In this document: positions 42,670 to 56,019 of the stretch, piece by piece
How the letters are laid out: every line of letters starts with the position of its first letter
Position numbering within the stretch: the stretch's first letter is position 1
Assembly: GCA_049999765.1 (NCBI GenBank)
Contig: JBNGIQ010009363.1
Location: 1 to 64,000, forward strand
DNA length: 64,000 nucleotides
Source of the DNA: Phaeoceros laevis
Lineage: Eukaryota; Anthocerotophyta; Anthocerotopsida; Notothyladales
Direction: 5' to 3'
Position numbers and translations under genes: made by a program
The notes under the pieces: model-generated
Told to the model about the DNA's origin: nothing
Seen by the model: only the letters and a program-made list of their open reading frames with translations
Databases searched by the model: none

Positions 42670-43003
42670 TAGCATTTCTAATAGGCGTGAGAGTTGCGTT
42701 GACAGCAAAATTTGCATCTCCAAACTTTACAGGATTCTATATACGATATCAATTTTTTGTAAGGGCCAAGCCGCCGGCCAGAGGTGGGGTTTGCGGGGAG
42801 GGCGCCATCCCGCCATGGGAGTGGAGCGCGTACCCACCGTATCTAAGAGGAGGCTTGTAGAGGTGGGGCGAAAGGGTTACTCCGATCGTCGCCATGCCAT
42901 TGGGTAGAGATGCCAAGTGCATTGCCGGAGCTGGGCCCCACTTGCCAGGTCGCCCGTGTGTATTGATGATCTGCCGAAATCCATTGATCGGCCATAGCCT
43001 ATG

Positions 43004-43305
43004 ACGGCATACTCCAAATGAATAATAATAATATAAAAATCGATATCGGGCTTACGTTAATGTAACGCCCGGGATGACCAAAACACTCCACGTCACACCC
43101 TCTTCTGCACTTTGGGGTCGCGTCTGTGTGATACCGGCCCTTAGGGCTTGCACAGGCCGCCGTGCGGGAGTGAGCGCCGTATAGGCTATGAATCTGATGT
43201 GAAGGGTAACGTGCCGTCGTTTGATGTCATGAAGGTTTCGTGCATATAGGGTGTAGCTGTTGAACCTACGCCATTTCCCCGCACACTGCCAGCCAGCGAG
43301 GGAGG
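43004..43305 (+). promoter_or_regulatory. Upstream region of the importin gene
   Basis: About 300 bp between the inverted-repeat element and the importin ATG. I see no TATA box near the expected place, as is usual for housekeeping genes. The transcription start cannot be fixed. Confidence 0.4.
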
Positions 43306-46300
43306 ATGTTAGGCGGAGTCCACCAAGAGGGTATGGACATCATGGCGGTACTCGGAGGAAGTTCCGAGCCCTTCGAGTTGCTAATTGGTCAGTTGATGAC
43401 CTCTAGTAATGAACAGCGTGGACAAGCCGAGCGTCTCTTCAATCAGTGCAAAGCCCGGCACCCCGACCTGCTAGTGTCGAAGCTAGTGTCAACGCTTCGT
43501 GTTTCACCTCATGTGGAAGTTCGCGCGCTGAGCACTGTGCTACTGAGGAAGCTCATTACCAAGGATGATGTCAGTCTCTGGCCGCAGTTAAGTTTGGCCA
43601 CTCAGGGCACGGTAAGGTCGCAGCTTCTCTTTTCCGTCGGGCAGGAGCTCGACAAAAGTATCGTGAAGAAGCTCTGCGACACGGTAGCTGAGCTTGCCGC
43701 TTCTATCCTGGATGAAGGGCAGTGGCCGGAATTATTACCTTTTATGTTTCAGTGTGTGAGCTCAGATACCGAGCGTCTCCAGGAAAGTGCCCTGTTTATG
43801 TTCGCTCAGCTTGCGCAGTATGTTTGTCCGCAACTATGTTCCCACCTATCCACCTTGCATTCTGTATTGCGGGATTGTCTGGCCTCATCTACGTCCAGTG
43901 AGGTTCGTATAGCTGCGCTGCGAGCCACAACTAATTGTGTTCAGACGCTACAGAATGCGGATGATCGCGAGCGTTTTCAGGACCTTTTACCGGGAATGAT
44001 GCAAACACTATCATTGGCACTTAGCAATAACGAGGAGTCGATCGCCCAAGATGCTCTAGAAATGTTTATCGAGGTTGCTGGTACTGAGCCGGGTTTCCTT
44101 CGTCGACAGCTTGTAAATGTTGTCTCCAGTATGTTGCAGATTGCTGAAGCGGATCAGCTCGAAGAAGGCACACGCCATTTAGCTGTGGAGTTCCTTATTA
44201 CTCTAGCCGAGGCCAGAGAGCGTGCTCCTGGAATGATGCGGAAGCTGCCCCAGTTCATAGTTAGGCTCTTCGCCGCATTATTGAAAATGCTGTTAGACAT
44301 TGAAGATGACCGAGCGTGGCACACCGCAGACACTGACGATGAAGACGCAGGATATTCTAGCAATTATGAAGTCGCGCAGGAGTGCCTCGATCGCCTATCA
44401 ATTTCTCTTGGCGGCAACGCCGTCTTACCGGTGGCATCACAGTTGCTTGCCCCCTACATTCATGATACGGAGTGGACAAAGCGGCATGCTGCTCTCATAA
44501 GCCTTGCTCAAATTGCTGAAGGCTGTGCAAAGGTGCGTTTTTGTTGTTTACAGCCTTGTTGCGAGGGAAAAATCCAGAATGGCTTGGTTTGGCGACAGGG
44601 AACACTTGCGTGCCTTGTAGGCGCTTGTGACTAAGTATATAGAAACCTCGCTTGTTGCAAGTGTGCATTCCCTGCAAGTTATGGTGTTGGGATATGTTAC
44701 TTAAACATCAACAAGATGATGTAGCATGCAGATATGAAGTATGTTGTGAGTTGGTTGGTGGCCTTATTACGATGGTCTGGGGTGATTTCAACCTCCAGGT
44801 GATGGTCAAGAGTCTTGAACCTGTGTTGACTATGGTTCTCTCATCCTTTCAAGATCCCCATCCTCGTGTGCGATGGGCTGCGATTAATGCTGTAGGTCAG
44901 CTGTCCACTGATCTTGGCCCAGAACTTCAGGAGGGGTATCATCAGCATGTGCTTCCAGCCCTTATTGCGACAATGGATGACTTTCAAAACCCAAGAGTAC
45001 AGGTCAGGTTTCTGGTCTGGACTGTTTGTATGAGCTATTGGTACTTGTCCTAGCTTGAACTGACACAAGGGTATCTGTGCTTTCTGGTTCTGCAAGCTAA
45101 TTTGATAGGGTACAGTGTTAACTGATGGGGTCTCTGTCACTGCCTGTTATGCATGTGCCACGAGGATGTTAGATATGGAGAACTCACTCTGATCTGGCAG
45201 GCACATGCAGCAGCTGCTATACTCAACTTTAGTGAGAACTGCGCTTCTGAAACATTAGCATCGTACCTTGATAGTATCATCAGCAAGCTCCTTGTGCTTC
45301 TTCAGGTAGGCATGTTTATGATTTTATTCTTCAGGTAGGTATGTTTATGACAGTATTTAAGTTGTACAATGGCTTGCTCAGAAGTAGCATGTTCAAATTT
45401 TGCGTGAAATGGTGTTGAACTGTCTGTTCTAACAACTTGAGAGGTGCTGTTTTCAGAATGGGAAGAGAATGGTGCAGGAAGGGGCTTTAACAGCTTTAGC
45501 GTCAGTTGCAGACTCATCTCAGGTAAACTCAATTACGCTGCATGATTTGCTTGCTTATGGATTACAACTGTGGTCATTGCCTTGTCATTGTCTTGTCAGA
45601 GATTGTTCTGTGTCTCTCGCAGGGTCATTTCGAGAAATACTATGACATTGTCATGCCATTTCTGAAAGCTATTCTCCTAAACGCCAATGACAAGTCCAGC
45701 AGAGTTCTACGAGCCAAGTCTATGGAGTGCATCAGTCTTGTTGGCATGGCTGTTGGCAAAGACAAGTTTAGAGCTGATGCCAAGCAAGTAATGTGATGTT
45801 TCTCAGTTCTTTCCATTTACAGTACTCAATTCTAACTTTCTGTTGGGAGCATCCAGCTGCATCAATATTAGATCTGTTCTGAACCTTTGCAGGTTATGGA
45901 GGTGCTCATCAACATTCAAGGGTTGCAAATGGAGGATGATGATCCCACTATTAGCTACATGCTTCAGGTTTTAAGTGATGCAGATCTTGCATTAGTGCTT
46001 GCTCCCATGTAGAGATGATTTCGATTTTGATGCACTGTTCTGGTTTGTTTAGGCATGGGCCCGGCTGTGTAAGTGCCTAGGACATGAGTTTCTGCCCTAC
46101 ATGGGTGTTGTAATGCCGCCACTCCTCCGGTCAGCCCAACTGAAACCTGATGTTACAATTATGGATGCAAACTCGGACGAAGATGGAAATGAGTCTGATG
46201 GAAGGTACTAGAATCTGGTGAATTGGCTAATATAACCTGAAAAACGTTTTGGGACATTGTTAACAACCTCGTCCTTCATGGTTTTGTGAAGTGTGGAGAC

Positions 46301-49228
46301 CATCACAGTTGGGGACAAGAAGATTGGTATCCGAACCAGTGTTTTGGAGGAGAAGGCCACTGCCTGCAACATGCTTTGTTGCTATGCAGATGAGCTGAAA
46401 GAGGGCTTTTATCCATGGATTGATCAGGTAGGTTCGTAGTACGAATATCAGGATGTTGTATCAATTCAGGGAATTGCGAGCCTCATTTACATGACACATA
46501 AACCTCATACACCTCAGATGCGGACCCTAACCTGCAAAGATTTCCTTCAAAACTTCATGTAATTTGCAGGTGGCTACAATCCTTGTCCCCCTTTTAAAAT
46601 TCTACTTTCATGAAGATGTTCGCAAGGCTGCAGTTTCTGGTTAGTGCCTCGACACTTTCATCTGTCTCAAGAACCTGAGTTGACTGGAAAAGGATTCAGG
46701 GTTCAGTTTCTTGGTCGTCACTCACCAAAGTTGTGGTCCAGCTATGCCTGAACTTCTGCGATCTGGCAAACTAGCTGTTGAGAGAGGGCATGCCCAAGGG
46801 CGCGACCAAGCATATGTGAAGCAGCTCTTGGATTATATTGTACCTCCACTACTTGAGGCTTTGCACAAGGTGAAGGTCTCTAGCAATTTTTAGTTGGCTG
46901 ACGTTGCTAGGCATTGATGCTTTGCCAGCTACATATGATTGTGGTTATGCAGGAACCAGAGACTGAGATATGCGCAAGTATGCTGGAATCACTAAACGAA
47001 TGTATTCAGGTACTTGTCTCACTAATTTTGGTCCCTGATTCCACTTAGTAGCTAATATCTCTTAGTCCTGAACCCAAGAGTTCAATATGGTCATGCCAGT
47101 CTGCAGTAACCCATGAAAACTCGGGGCTTGAAAAGCCAAAAAAGGCCTGTTAAGTTTTCCGTGGCTTATCTTTTGCACGTGTTGATGTCATTACGGGATT
47201 TCAAGTGGCCCGAACAGGAAAAATGTCTTGTTGGGGCCCTTAAGGGTAACTGTCCACCCGTTTGTTGCACTTTTGCTATGCGGGATCCTGGTATATGAGA
47301 GATAGGTACTGGACCATCCCAACATGTAGTTGTAAGAGCACAGTTCCTTGCAGAATAAGGACACCAAATGTGTTCACCACCAGAACAAATTGGATTTGCT
47401 AACTAGTACCTTCTTATGCAGATTTCTGGACATTTGCTTGACTCAGCTTATGTTGCGACTATGGTGGAGGAATTTAAGGAGGTTATCGTAGCTAGCAATC
47501 TGAGAAAGAAAGAAAGGGCAGAAAGGAAACACATTGAAGGCTTTGATGATGAGGAAGGGGAACTACTTCGGGAGGAGAACGAACAAGAGCAGGAGATTTT
47601 GGACCAGGTTTTGTCACTTGATGTGTACAGAGGAGAAGCACAACAGAAGAAAAGTGGCAGGATTATTGTTCCTTGCTCCTTCTGTGCCCTTGTGTGGAAG
47701 TCGTTAGTAACTGTCTTGGTGTTCTGGTTTCTTAGGTTGGAGAGTGCCTTGGAACGCTTATTAAAACTTTTAAAGGAGCTTTTCTACCCCACTTTGAAGA
47801 TCTTGTAGTATATCTCACTCCGATGCTGGTAGGTTTCATGACACAACAAATCGCTTAGATTTGTTTCAGAGTTCAGAACAATATCAAAATTATGGTTCTA
47901 CCTCTGGCTGTATTTTGTAACAGCTCAACACTTTCTGATGTCCGGTGCAACTAGTATCGTAGTGTTGACTGTGACTCTTGTGCAGAGCAAGGATAGCTCA
48001 GCAGAGGAGAGAAGAGTGGCTATTTGTATTTTTGATGATGTCGCAGAGCAAACACGTGATCTTGCGGTGAAGTAAGCCAATGTGTATGTGAATTATCCTT
48101 TGTCTCTAGGGTCATGGGACAGGTTTGATGCTAGACATGGATGCACACTTACATGCAGGTATTATGGTACATTTCTACCTTCACTGTTGGAAGCATGCAC
48201 AGACATGAATCCTGATGTTCGACAGGTCGGCTAAATGTGTTTCCATTCTGTATTTCGCTAGATAAGAAAGGATGATCATTTTGGACATTTGCAACTAGCC
48301 TGGAAAGTTTGTTGTTGGTTTGGAGACACTTAGACGTTGGGATGGTGGTTTGCTGCTGTCATCAGGCCGCAGTATATGGTGTCGGAGTGTGTGCTGAGTT
48401 CGGTGGACCCACATTTCAACCGATTGTTGGTGGTAAGTTTCCACCTTGTCAATTGTCTGTGTATCTACATGCTGTAGTTTCCTTGTGTGACTTACAATTT
48501 GGTGTTGGCAGAGGCATTGCACAGACTTACCACACTAATAACCGATCCTTCGTCACATGAACAAGGCAGCATCATGGCCACTGACAATGCTGTGTCCGCC
48601 CTAGGAAAGATCTGTGAGCATCAACGACATGGCATTGACACACCTCAGGTGAGGGCTCACAAGCAAGTTGTGTGCAGCCTTCCATATATACTGTGCTTCA
48701 CCCAGTCCGTGGGCGTAGTGGTCAGCTGTCTTTGTTGGTTGATCAGGTTGTATCAGCATGGCTAAGTTGCCTGCCTTTAAGAGGAGATTTAGTGGAGGCA
48801 AGAATCGTGCATGACCAACTATGTTCCATGGTCGAGAGGTAAGTGGCTTTCTCTACAGGTTTGAGCACATACATATCGACACACGTCTGTGCGTTGCAGT
48901 AAACACTACTTTTGCAAAATTGGTGCAGGTCAGATGTGGTGGTCTTGGGCCCAAACAACTGCAATATTCCAAGGATTGCTTCTGTCTTCATAGAGGTTTT
49001 GGACCTTCCAAGTTTTGACATTTTTGCTGTATCTGTAAGAAGCAACAGGTGAATGATCATTTACCTCTCGAAAAGCAGGTCTTGGGTGCAGGCATGGAGC
49101 TTGTAACAACTCAAACAGCAGGGCGAATGGTAACTCTATTGAGGCAGATTCAACAAACATCTGCCTGGAGCTCCGTACAGCCGCAGCAGCAAATTTCATT
49201 TCAGTCCCTTCTGTCAAAGTATATTTGA
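43306..49228 (+). CDS. IMB3: Importin-5 / importin beta-3 (IMB3, karyopherin)
   Basis: A nuclear import receptor built of HEAT repeats, which carries cargo such as ribosomal proteins through the nuclear pore and releases it on binding RanGTP. Inferred exons: 43306-44532, 44799-45002, 45201-45305, 45457-45522, 45623-45787, 45893-45967, 46053-46204, 46292-46427, 46570-46639, 46742-46869, 46953-47009, 47422-47607, 47736-47828, 47986-48071, 48159-48225, 48366-48432, 48512-48648, 48747-48838, 48929-48995 and 49049-49228. They sum to 3360 bases, 1119 residues, against 1116 for Arabidopsis IMB3, with no frameshift. Diagnostic blocks: RNAEQ-like [86 protein letters not shown]. An ATG at 43333 is an alternative start. 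All introns are GT-AG and mostly 80-200 bp. One GT-rich intron at 47608-47735 and the last junction (48995/49049) are the least certain. Confidence 0.93.
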
Positions 49229-50576
49229 GTGCTCTAGTCGTGGGCGAGGCTGATCATGTGACTAGTTTATTAATAGCGGCCACTCGTAACAGCTGTCCCA
49301 TAAATTGTGCCGACAATCACTGCATCAAACGAGAGAAGAGGGATGCGAGGCCATTTTTCTGAAGTGGCCCATAGTCGTTGCCTAGACTAGAAACGCAGCC
49401 CCAAACCGTATATGGTTTCGTGGTGTGGCATAGGACGTGCCCTGCTGGCTAAGAAACCCTGCTTGCTGCCTAAATGTGAACCCGTTTCACTTCGAGGAAC
49501 CCTCCCCTATACGACACGGTCCAAATTCGGGCTGTTCCGTGGCACTCGGTCGGTTCCCGGCCCGTTATGTTACAAGCGTAGGAAAGGAAATAATGGGGTG
49601 TCGCTTGAGCATGTGCACCGGTTGCCAATAGTGGCCAATGCTGACAGCATAGACCCCCCCATGGTTCTTTTGTGAGGGTGTCGTTTAGGAGTTAACCAGT
49701 CAATCAGTAGTTAAATAGTGACATGCTTGAGTAACGAACGTGCGTTTTAAAAATGCTTTGAGTATGAAACGACTTTGGTAGCCCCATGGAGAGGGAGACT
49801 ACTAGGGTATAGAAAGGGAGCGACAATCACCCCCTGGGGGCGGTAGGCTACACCTCAAAGTCCCCTGAGCTGTGGTGGCTGCTTGAGGTAGCCACTCGTC
49901 GAGGCGCATTCTACTCGGTGGCAACTGGGGGATTAGTGAAATCACGGAGCCCCTAAGTAAGGGTACGGGCCCCTTAAGAAGGGTAAGATGGTGTAGGTGG
50001 TTGCCGTAGCAATGAGAAACTTGAAAACATGAGGTGTTTGAATCCTATACCTATACTAGCGCGCTCCACACTCTGCACTCATAGTCACACTCATAGCCCA
50101 CCCAGTTGCCCGGTTGGCTGAAGTTATGAGTTTGGGAAACCTTTCCCTCTAACACACTACACTCTAGTAGACTGCACCTCGACAAGGGCTATGATATTGC
50201 GATTCAGTACATATGAGAAAAATAGAATGAGAGAAATAGTATAGCCCGTTGCGCTGCGCCAAGAAGTGGGCTCCGTCCGTCGCCAGCCTGCAACTTTTGG
50301 GCTCGAAATCACTTGGTCCCGCTTTTTCTACCCCTTTCTTCGCACTCCCAAACCTAGCGGCCTATCACCGCCCGTCGCACCACTCAAGGGGTGTTCACAT
50401 AAAAATGTTGAGATTGTCGCGGATTGGGGTCGCCGTGTTTCACAGCTACGTAGTTTCAGAGTATTTGAACCCTTTTTGGCCCAGCAAGCCACCACCTAGC
50501 GTTTTCGGCTCTACTTTGTCTATAAATTTCATAAATTACTTTGTGTTATAGAAAAGTACATAGATCCAAATAGCCC
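49229..50576. other. No recognisable gene; possible old LTR
   Basis: From about 49780 to 50130 there are repeats of tgaggtagcc/gtggtggc type and a terminal-looking layout that could be an old retroelement LTR for the gag-protease fragment downstream, but no second copy is in the window. Short frames at 49412-49675 and 50249-50551 are not known proteins. Confidence 0.4.
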
Positions 50577-51709
50577 TTGAAATGGGCTACCCTGGCGTAC
50601 CAAACTCTTTGGTACATCATTGGCGGACCAATCACGAAGATTGCTAGCAGGGCAACTGAAGGAGGTGTCGACAATCATTGGAGGTGTGATGTTCCTACTG
50701 GACTACATGGTGTTGAAGCCAATAACCAACATTGGGTACACCGTGCTGATAGGACAACCATGGTTGTATGGTGCAAGGCCAAAATGGACTGGCATCGTCA
50801 GAAGCTACGTTTTGGGACCCTAGTGTACAAGCTACTATGAGGAACCGAGCCACGTTGACATGGAGACATCCACCATATGGAGGAGAAACGTTTAAAACGA
50901 CGAAAGGATACACATCAGAGGAGGATTCAAGTTGTGATAATGGTGGTGAGTCTGGTGTGGAAGGGAACTTCACTACTCAGCGGTTGAGTGTTAACCACGT
51001 GGAAGTAGAGAACGAAACTCTAGAGGACTTTCTTCTAGAGGAGAGGGCCGACCACATGAACTTGCCAACGATGGAATCGTTCACCTTTACAGGCTGCTCG
51101 TTTGATGATGAACACATTCTTGAATCCTGTGTGGTGAAAGATTTCTTGGGTTGTTTAAGCAACGAGCCGATGTCTGGTTGTCTCGCGGAGGAGGAAATTA
51201 AGTTGTATCAGCTAGACGTGGGTGAGGACAGTGACGACAAGAGTTGGATGGATGCGTTCCTACAAGAGGAACGAGAGGAGATCTCCGGGGTTCGTTCTCT
51301 ACCCCCCGTTGTGGTTGAAGAAGAGGAAGTCTCTGAGTGAGAAGGCATGTTGCAGAGATGGCCACTGATTGAGGACTACCCCGATGGATGGTCGTCAGAC
51401 GATGAAGAGGACCAAGACACGGATGCACCACCGTGGGCCACTTCGTCTGACGACGAGGATGAATGGGAGTCAGAACGCTCTACTAACCATGTAGATTCCG
51501 AAGGCAGCATTTCGGAGGATTCTAACGACGATGAGGAAAGAAAGATGGAGGAATTGCTGGCAGAGTACAAGGATTTTCAGACTTGTGCAGGAAGGCTATG
51601 CTTCTCGGAACTTGCACGCTACAATGGCCCGACTTTGGGCCACGGTACTTGGGCAAAACGGCCCGCGAAACTACCTGTCCGCCTCGCGAGCCCGAAAAAT
51701 CGAAGTTAA
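50577..51709 (+). pseudogene. Ty3/gypsy gag-protease region fragment
   Basis: The frame 50620-50823 encodes the retroelement aspartic-protease C-terminal pattern (VFLLDYMVLKPI-like, GYTVLIGQPWLYGARPKW). After a frameshift near 50815 the frame 50768-51340 continues with TMRNRATLTWRHPPYGGET and a long acidic linker (EESDS-type; VVVEEEEVSE), and 51347-51709 adds a second acidic stretch (DDEEDQDTDAPP). The catalytic DTGA segment and RT are not present. Such acidic linkers precede RT in some plant gypsy families. An internal stop (51338-51340) and frameshifts make it inactive. Confidence 0.65.
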
Positions 51710-52123
51710 GTTTGAAAAAAAGGGCCACGGCGTCCGCGGCGGACCATCGGATCGTGGAGATCCAACGGTTCGGTTTTAAAAAAAAATTCACACCGTTCCG
51801 CATGTCGCGGCCAGGCGACGACGCCGTCCTGACGCAAAGTCAGCTCATGAGCACCNNNNNNNNNNNNNNNNNNNNNNNNNNNNNNNNNNNNNNNNNNNNN
51901 NNNNNNNNNNNNNNNNNNNNNNNNNNNNNNNNNNNNNNNNNNNNNNNNNNNNNNNGAAACTTGCGACCCTTCGTCTACTGCCGCCGCCGCTTTTGTGCTT
52001 TCGTGATTGCATGCTTGTGGGCGCAATTTCTCGCCGCAGTGAGTGTGTGTGAGTGAGGGTGGGTGAGGCCCGCAGGTCGGTGTGCGTAGGTGGGTGAATC
52101 CACAACAAGGCAAGGCAAGGATC
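51710..52123. other. Spacer with assembly gap (51856-51955)
   Basis: A 100-N gap with short flanks; no gene. The right flank has a gtgagtgtgtgtgagtga stretch just before the start of the next predicted gene at 52124. Confidence 0.7.
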
Positions 52124-55100
52124 ATGGTTTCTGCGGAGAAAAGGGAGAAAAGGGCTCCCAGAGCCCTCAGGAAGGAGGATCGTGCCCGCCGCCGCCAGGA
52201 GAAGGCTCAGCGGAAGCTCCTAAGGGAGGGGGCCGCGTCACAGTAGGAGGAAGGCGCCACCCCTGAGGAGCACCAGCAGGAGGATGAGGGTGAGTGGAGC
52301 ACTCCTCCACTCACCCAGGTCACTAAACCCCAGCATCGGGGTTCTGGGAGCAAGCGCAAGGGCGGGAGGAGTGGCACGGTGCCAGCACTGGAGGAGGAGG
52401 GTGGACAGGCGGACGAGCAGGAGAAAGAGGGTGAGTGGAGCACTCCTCCACTCACCCAGCTCTCTAGACCCCAGCATCGGGGTTCTGGGAGCTTGCGCAA
52501 GGGCAGGAGGTAGGCTGCGGCCTCTGCATTGGAGGAGGAGGCTGTGGAGGGACCATGGTGGATAGCTCCCCCCCCCCCCCCCCAGCACAAGGCGCCATCA
52601 GCACAGGGCGAGAGGAGGGCTGCCCGTGCGGCCAGGGCAATGGAGGAGGAGGAGGAGGGTGCACAGGAGGCACAGTGGAGGCCAGCCCGTCCTCCGAGTG
52701 CCCTGCCTCCCCCGCACCAGCACAGGGCGGCCTCAGGGCGAGCACCACCCCTGCTGTAGGAGTGGCGGAGGCACCGTGGTCCCCTGGCCCTCCTCCGAGC
52801 CGTGCCCTGCCTCCACCCCAGTGCAAGCATGTTCCTGTGGGCCCGGTGGAGAAGAAGGCCACCCTAGCTATGGCCATGGCTGAGCAGGAAGGATTGCTGG
52901 ACCAGAGGCAATCTCGGGGAGGTGGGGGGCGATCCCAGGCAAGTGGTGCTGCATTCGCAAGTACACCAAGTATTGGCCAAGTACCTCCAGGCTCGTCAGT
53001 GCGGCTTTCCAACTTGCGGCCACCATATCCAACTACTTCTCACAGCAGGGGTACTTCGCAGGCAACCACATCCCTAGCTGGGGTCCTTCTCAGGCCTCGG
53101 AGGACTATGGGGACTCGGTGGAGGGAGCCGAGACTTCTCTGGCCTCGGAGCAAGAGGCGGAGACATTGCTTGTACATGGAAGAGTTGTGGCAGAGAGAGC
53201 CTGAGCTCCATGGGAGGAAGATGGCCCTCAGATCCCTCACCAAATTTGGTTCCCTTCCCTAGCAATTTTCAAGATCTATAATGTGCTGTGCCTCGATGCG
53301 TTGGGCATGGTGCCAGGGGCACTAATCCCTAGACCTTGGCCCAGTACTAAACAATTTAACTATAGGAATTTGGGTAATTTGAGCGTGCATTGCTTCCTTC
53401 CTTTTGGCTTGCCAAGTGAAGGGTTGGATTGTAGGTCGGATAAGTAGCTGGCCGCAGTTGGGTTGCACAAGGCCTTGTGTGATTGCTGCTTTGGGTTCAA
53501 ACCTCCCAAGGCCAAGAAGGGGTACAAGTGGTCGGCAATGTTGATGCAGGATGGAAGCTCTCATGCCACATTTCTGAAATTTGCGGCTTGTATGCATGCT
53601 CGTGTGTTTGGTCATGGGACTATGTCCAACAACGAGATGAGCATGGGGTTCCTCTTGGGCTTGTTTGCCAACATTCTGGGGCATAAGGTGAATTGGGCTG
53701 CGCACGCCAAGAAGGCCTGGGAGACTCAATGGGAGAGAACCAAGAAGTACGGGGCTACACCGGATCCTCGCAAATTACTTTGCGATGAGAACTTGGCAAG
53801 TACTTTGTGAGTTTTCAAGTGCTTTGTGAGTTTTCAAGTGCTTTGTGATTTTTCAAGTACTTTGTGCATGTAGAACTTTTGCCGAATGCTCTAATACTCA
53901 TGCATCGTTTGAATTTGCGCTATAGCACATGGATTCCCAGTGGGTGAGGACACCAATCAGGCAGCCCCAATCGCACCTCAAGCAGGGCAGGTACTTTGCT
54001 GCTCGTCATGAACTTCCGAATTGTTTGGGTTCTTTCGCATATTCACAAAGTACCTATTTTCTGCTCTCCAGGTTCTCAGAACGAAGCTGGCTATGTCACA
54101 TTGTGATGATTGCCTCGCACACTCCATCAGGCACCATCCGGAGTGGTTGATTCTTTTAGGATTTGGGGGAGGGGTTCTGCCATCAGATGGTGGATGCTCC
54201 AGCCCAGTGGTGCGGCAGGACACATGCTCACTTGCCTACCTCCCGCTCCCTGACATCACCAGCACTCAAGCGGAAGCAAGATTGGAGGTGGAGGTGTTTG
54301 ATGGTCCAGACGATTTTGGCTTGCATGAAACAGCAGCAGATGCACAGAGTGATGACCTCGGCTATGTTCACAATTATGCAGAGGGATCAGGGTACTTGTG
54401 TGGCCCTCAAGGTGAAGGAAGCACCGTAGCCAGCACCAGCGTTGTTGCAGATGTGCTTGTCTCCCTCCATGCAGTTGTGCCTTCTGGAGTACTTCCTCCT
54501 CCACCTCCTACATCCGCAGTACCTTCACTTCCCGAGGCATTGTCTGCAACTACTGCAGTACCCCCTTCTCCTCCTTCGCATGCAGTACCTAAAGTACTCC
54601 CCTCCACTCCTCCAGTACTTGAGGTCCCCTCCTCCACTGCAGCAGTACTTGCTCCTACTGGTGCAGTACTATCTACATCACTTCAAGTACCTCCTCCTGC
54701 AGGAGAGGTACTTTCCTCTCATGTTGCAGCACTTTTAGTACCTCCTTTTGCAGGAGAGGTACTTTCCACTCATGTTGCAGTACTGGATGCACCCCTCACT
54801 ACTCCTGCAGTACATTCCGCTCCTCGTGGAGTCCCTACAGTACCATTCCACCCCTCTATGTGTTTTGCAATACCCTCTCCTCCTCCTCTCAGTGCAGTAC
54901 CAGGACCTCCACCTCCTTCAGTACCTCCACCCATTACTGAGCCAGTACTCCTCCCTCTATTCCTAGATGCACCTTTTGCAGCTGCTCTTTCACCACCTTT
55001 GCTGGCAACACCCAAGAAGGCGGCACCTCCTGCACCAGCTCCACAAGCATCACCTCCTGTGGTAGCTCCATCAGCACCAGCTCTTGTGGCACCCCCTCCT

Positions 55101-56019
55101 GCAGCAGCTCCTCTTGTGGCAGCACCTTCTCCACCCACCAGCCCGGCTTGTGGAAGCACTTGCACCAGCACATCATGTGGCAGCACCTCCTGACGCCTCT
55201 TCAGGTGGCACCTCCTCCACCACCTCCTGTGGCAACAGCTGATGGATTTGGATCTATCCAGATGTATGAGAGTACACCTGAATACGAGGGCAAGCAGCAG
55301 GACTTTAGTGCACATGATGGCAACAAGGCAGTGGCACTAGGCAGGGCTCTTCTCAAACAGGTTGCAGGCAAGAAAGGAGGATCGACATGCACTGCTATGA
55401 CAAGCACATCAGTCACCAAGGCCTCCTCCGTGCTGTCTGGCAGTGGCGCTGAAGATGAAGATGATGCCTCAAGCAGCTCTAGCGGCTCGGAGGGCTCAAA
55501 GAGCCTCGGAGGATACCAGCTCAGATGAGAGTGATGTGGACGACCAGAAGCCACCAGAAGCCTGCAAGACCGGTGGCGCATGCAAAGGATGTGGTCAATC
55601 TCCCATCGGATGATGAGACCGACTCGGAGGAGTATGCTCCCAATCCGCTAGTGAACCCAAGCCGTCTCACTCGCAGCAGGGCAGCTGCCACTGTTGGCCT
55701 TGTGAAGGTGAAGGCCGAGCCTGTTACACCGCCGAAGAAGGTGACTCCGAAGAAGAGCCATGGGGGCCACACCCCTCCAATCTTGAGGGAGCCACGCAAC
55801 AGGTGTGTAGGCGTCAACAACCGGAGTCAGCAGCCAACGGATGAGAAGGCTGAGCTCAAGAAGGAGAAGGCACGGATTGCAAAGGAGAAGAGGGAAGCCG
55901 CTGCGGCTCGCAAGAAGGAGGAGGCCGCACAAAAGGCACGGGAAACTAAGGCGGCAAGCAAGAAACGTCAAGGGGGTCCCACGGTGGTTGAACCTCCCCG
56001 CAAAAAGAGACGGAAGTAG
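52124..56019 (+). pseudogene. Element-B long low-complexity nuclear-type gene (unknown function)
   Basis: A series of exon-like frames on one strand. It starts at ATG 52124 (MVSAEKREKRAPRALRKEDR, very basic) with a stop at 52244. Then come an acidic/Gly-rich part with an internal 79-bp duplication, a conserved-looking segment (SAAFQLAATISNYFSQQGYF near 53010; YNVLCLDALGMVPGALIPRP near 53275; LHKALCDCCFGFKP, FGHGTMSNNEMSMGF to 53810), a Pro/Val-rich segment (54443-55190) full of the word GTAC, a Ser/Asp patch, and a Lys/Arg/Ala-rich C-terminus ending PPRKKRRK at 56019. Introns are likely at 53800-53935 and 54010-54070. Stops at 52244, 53452 (TAG) and others suggest decay or unrecognised introns. 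I do not recognise the family. Basic ends suggest nuclear location. Confidence 0.45.
52287..52510. repeat. 79-bp direct duplication at 143-bp spacing
   Basis: GGTGAGTGGAGCACTCCTCC and the following bases to GCGCAAGGGC occur at about 52288-52366 and again at about 52431-52509 with few differences. Each copy contains the 9-bp inverted repeat GTGAGTGGA...TCCACTCAC. Confidence 0.85.

Noticed and set aside
52207-53012. Long minus-strand frames at 52.2-53.0 kb
   Set aside because: High-GC sequence opposite low-complexity coding keeps frames open. The plus strand has continuous exon-like logic and the minus strand does not.
54021-55193. Extensin or cell-wall Pro-rich protein
   Set aside because: No signal peptide, no SPPPP repeats, and it is linked to basic nuclear-type exons; the Pro/Val repeat follows the GTAC word.
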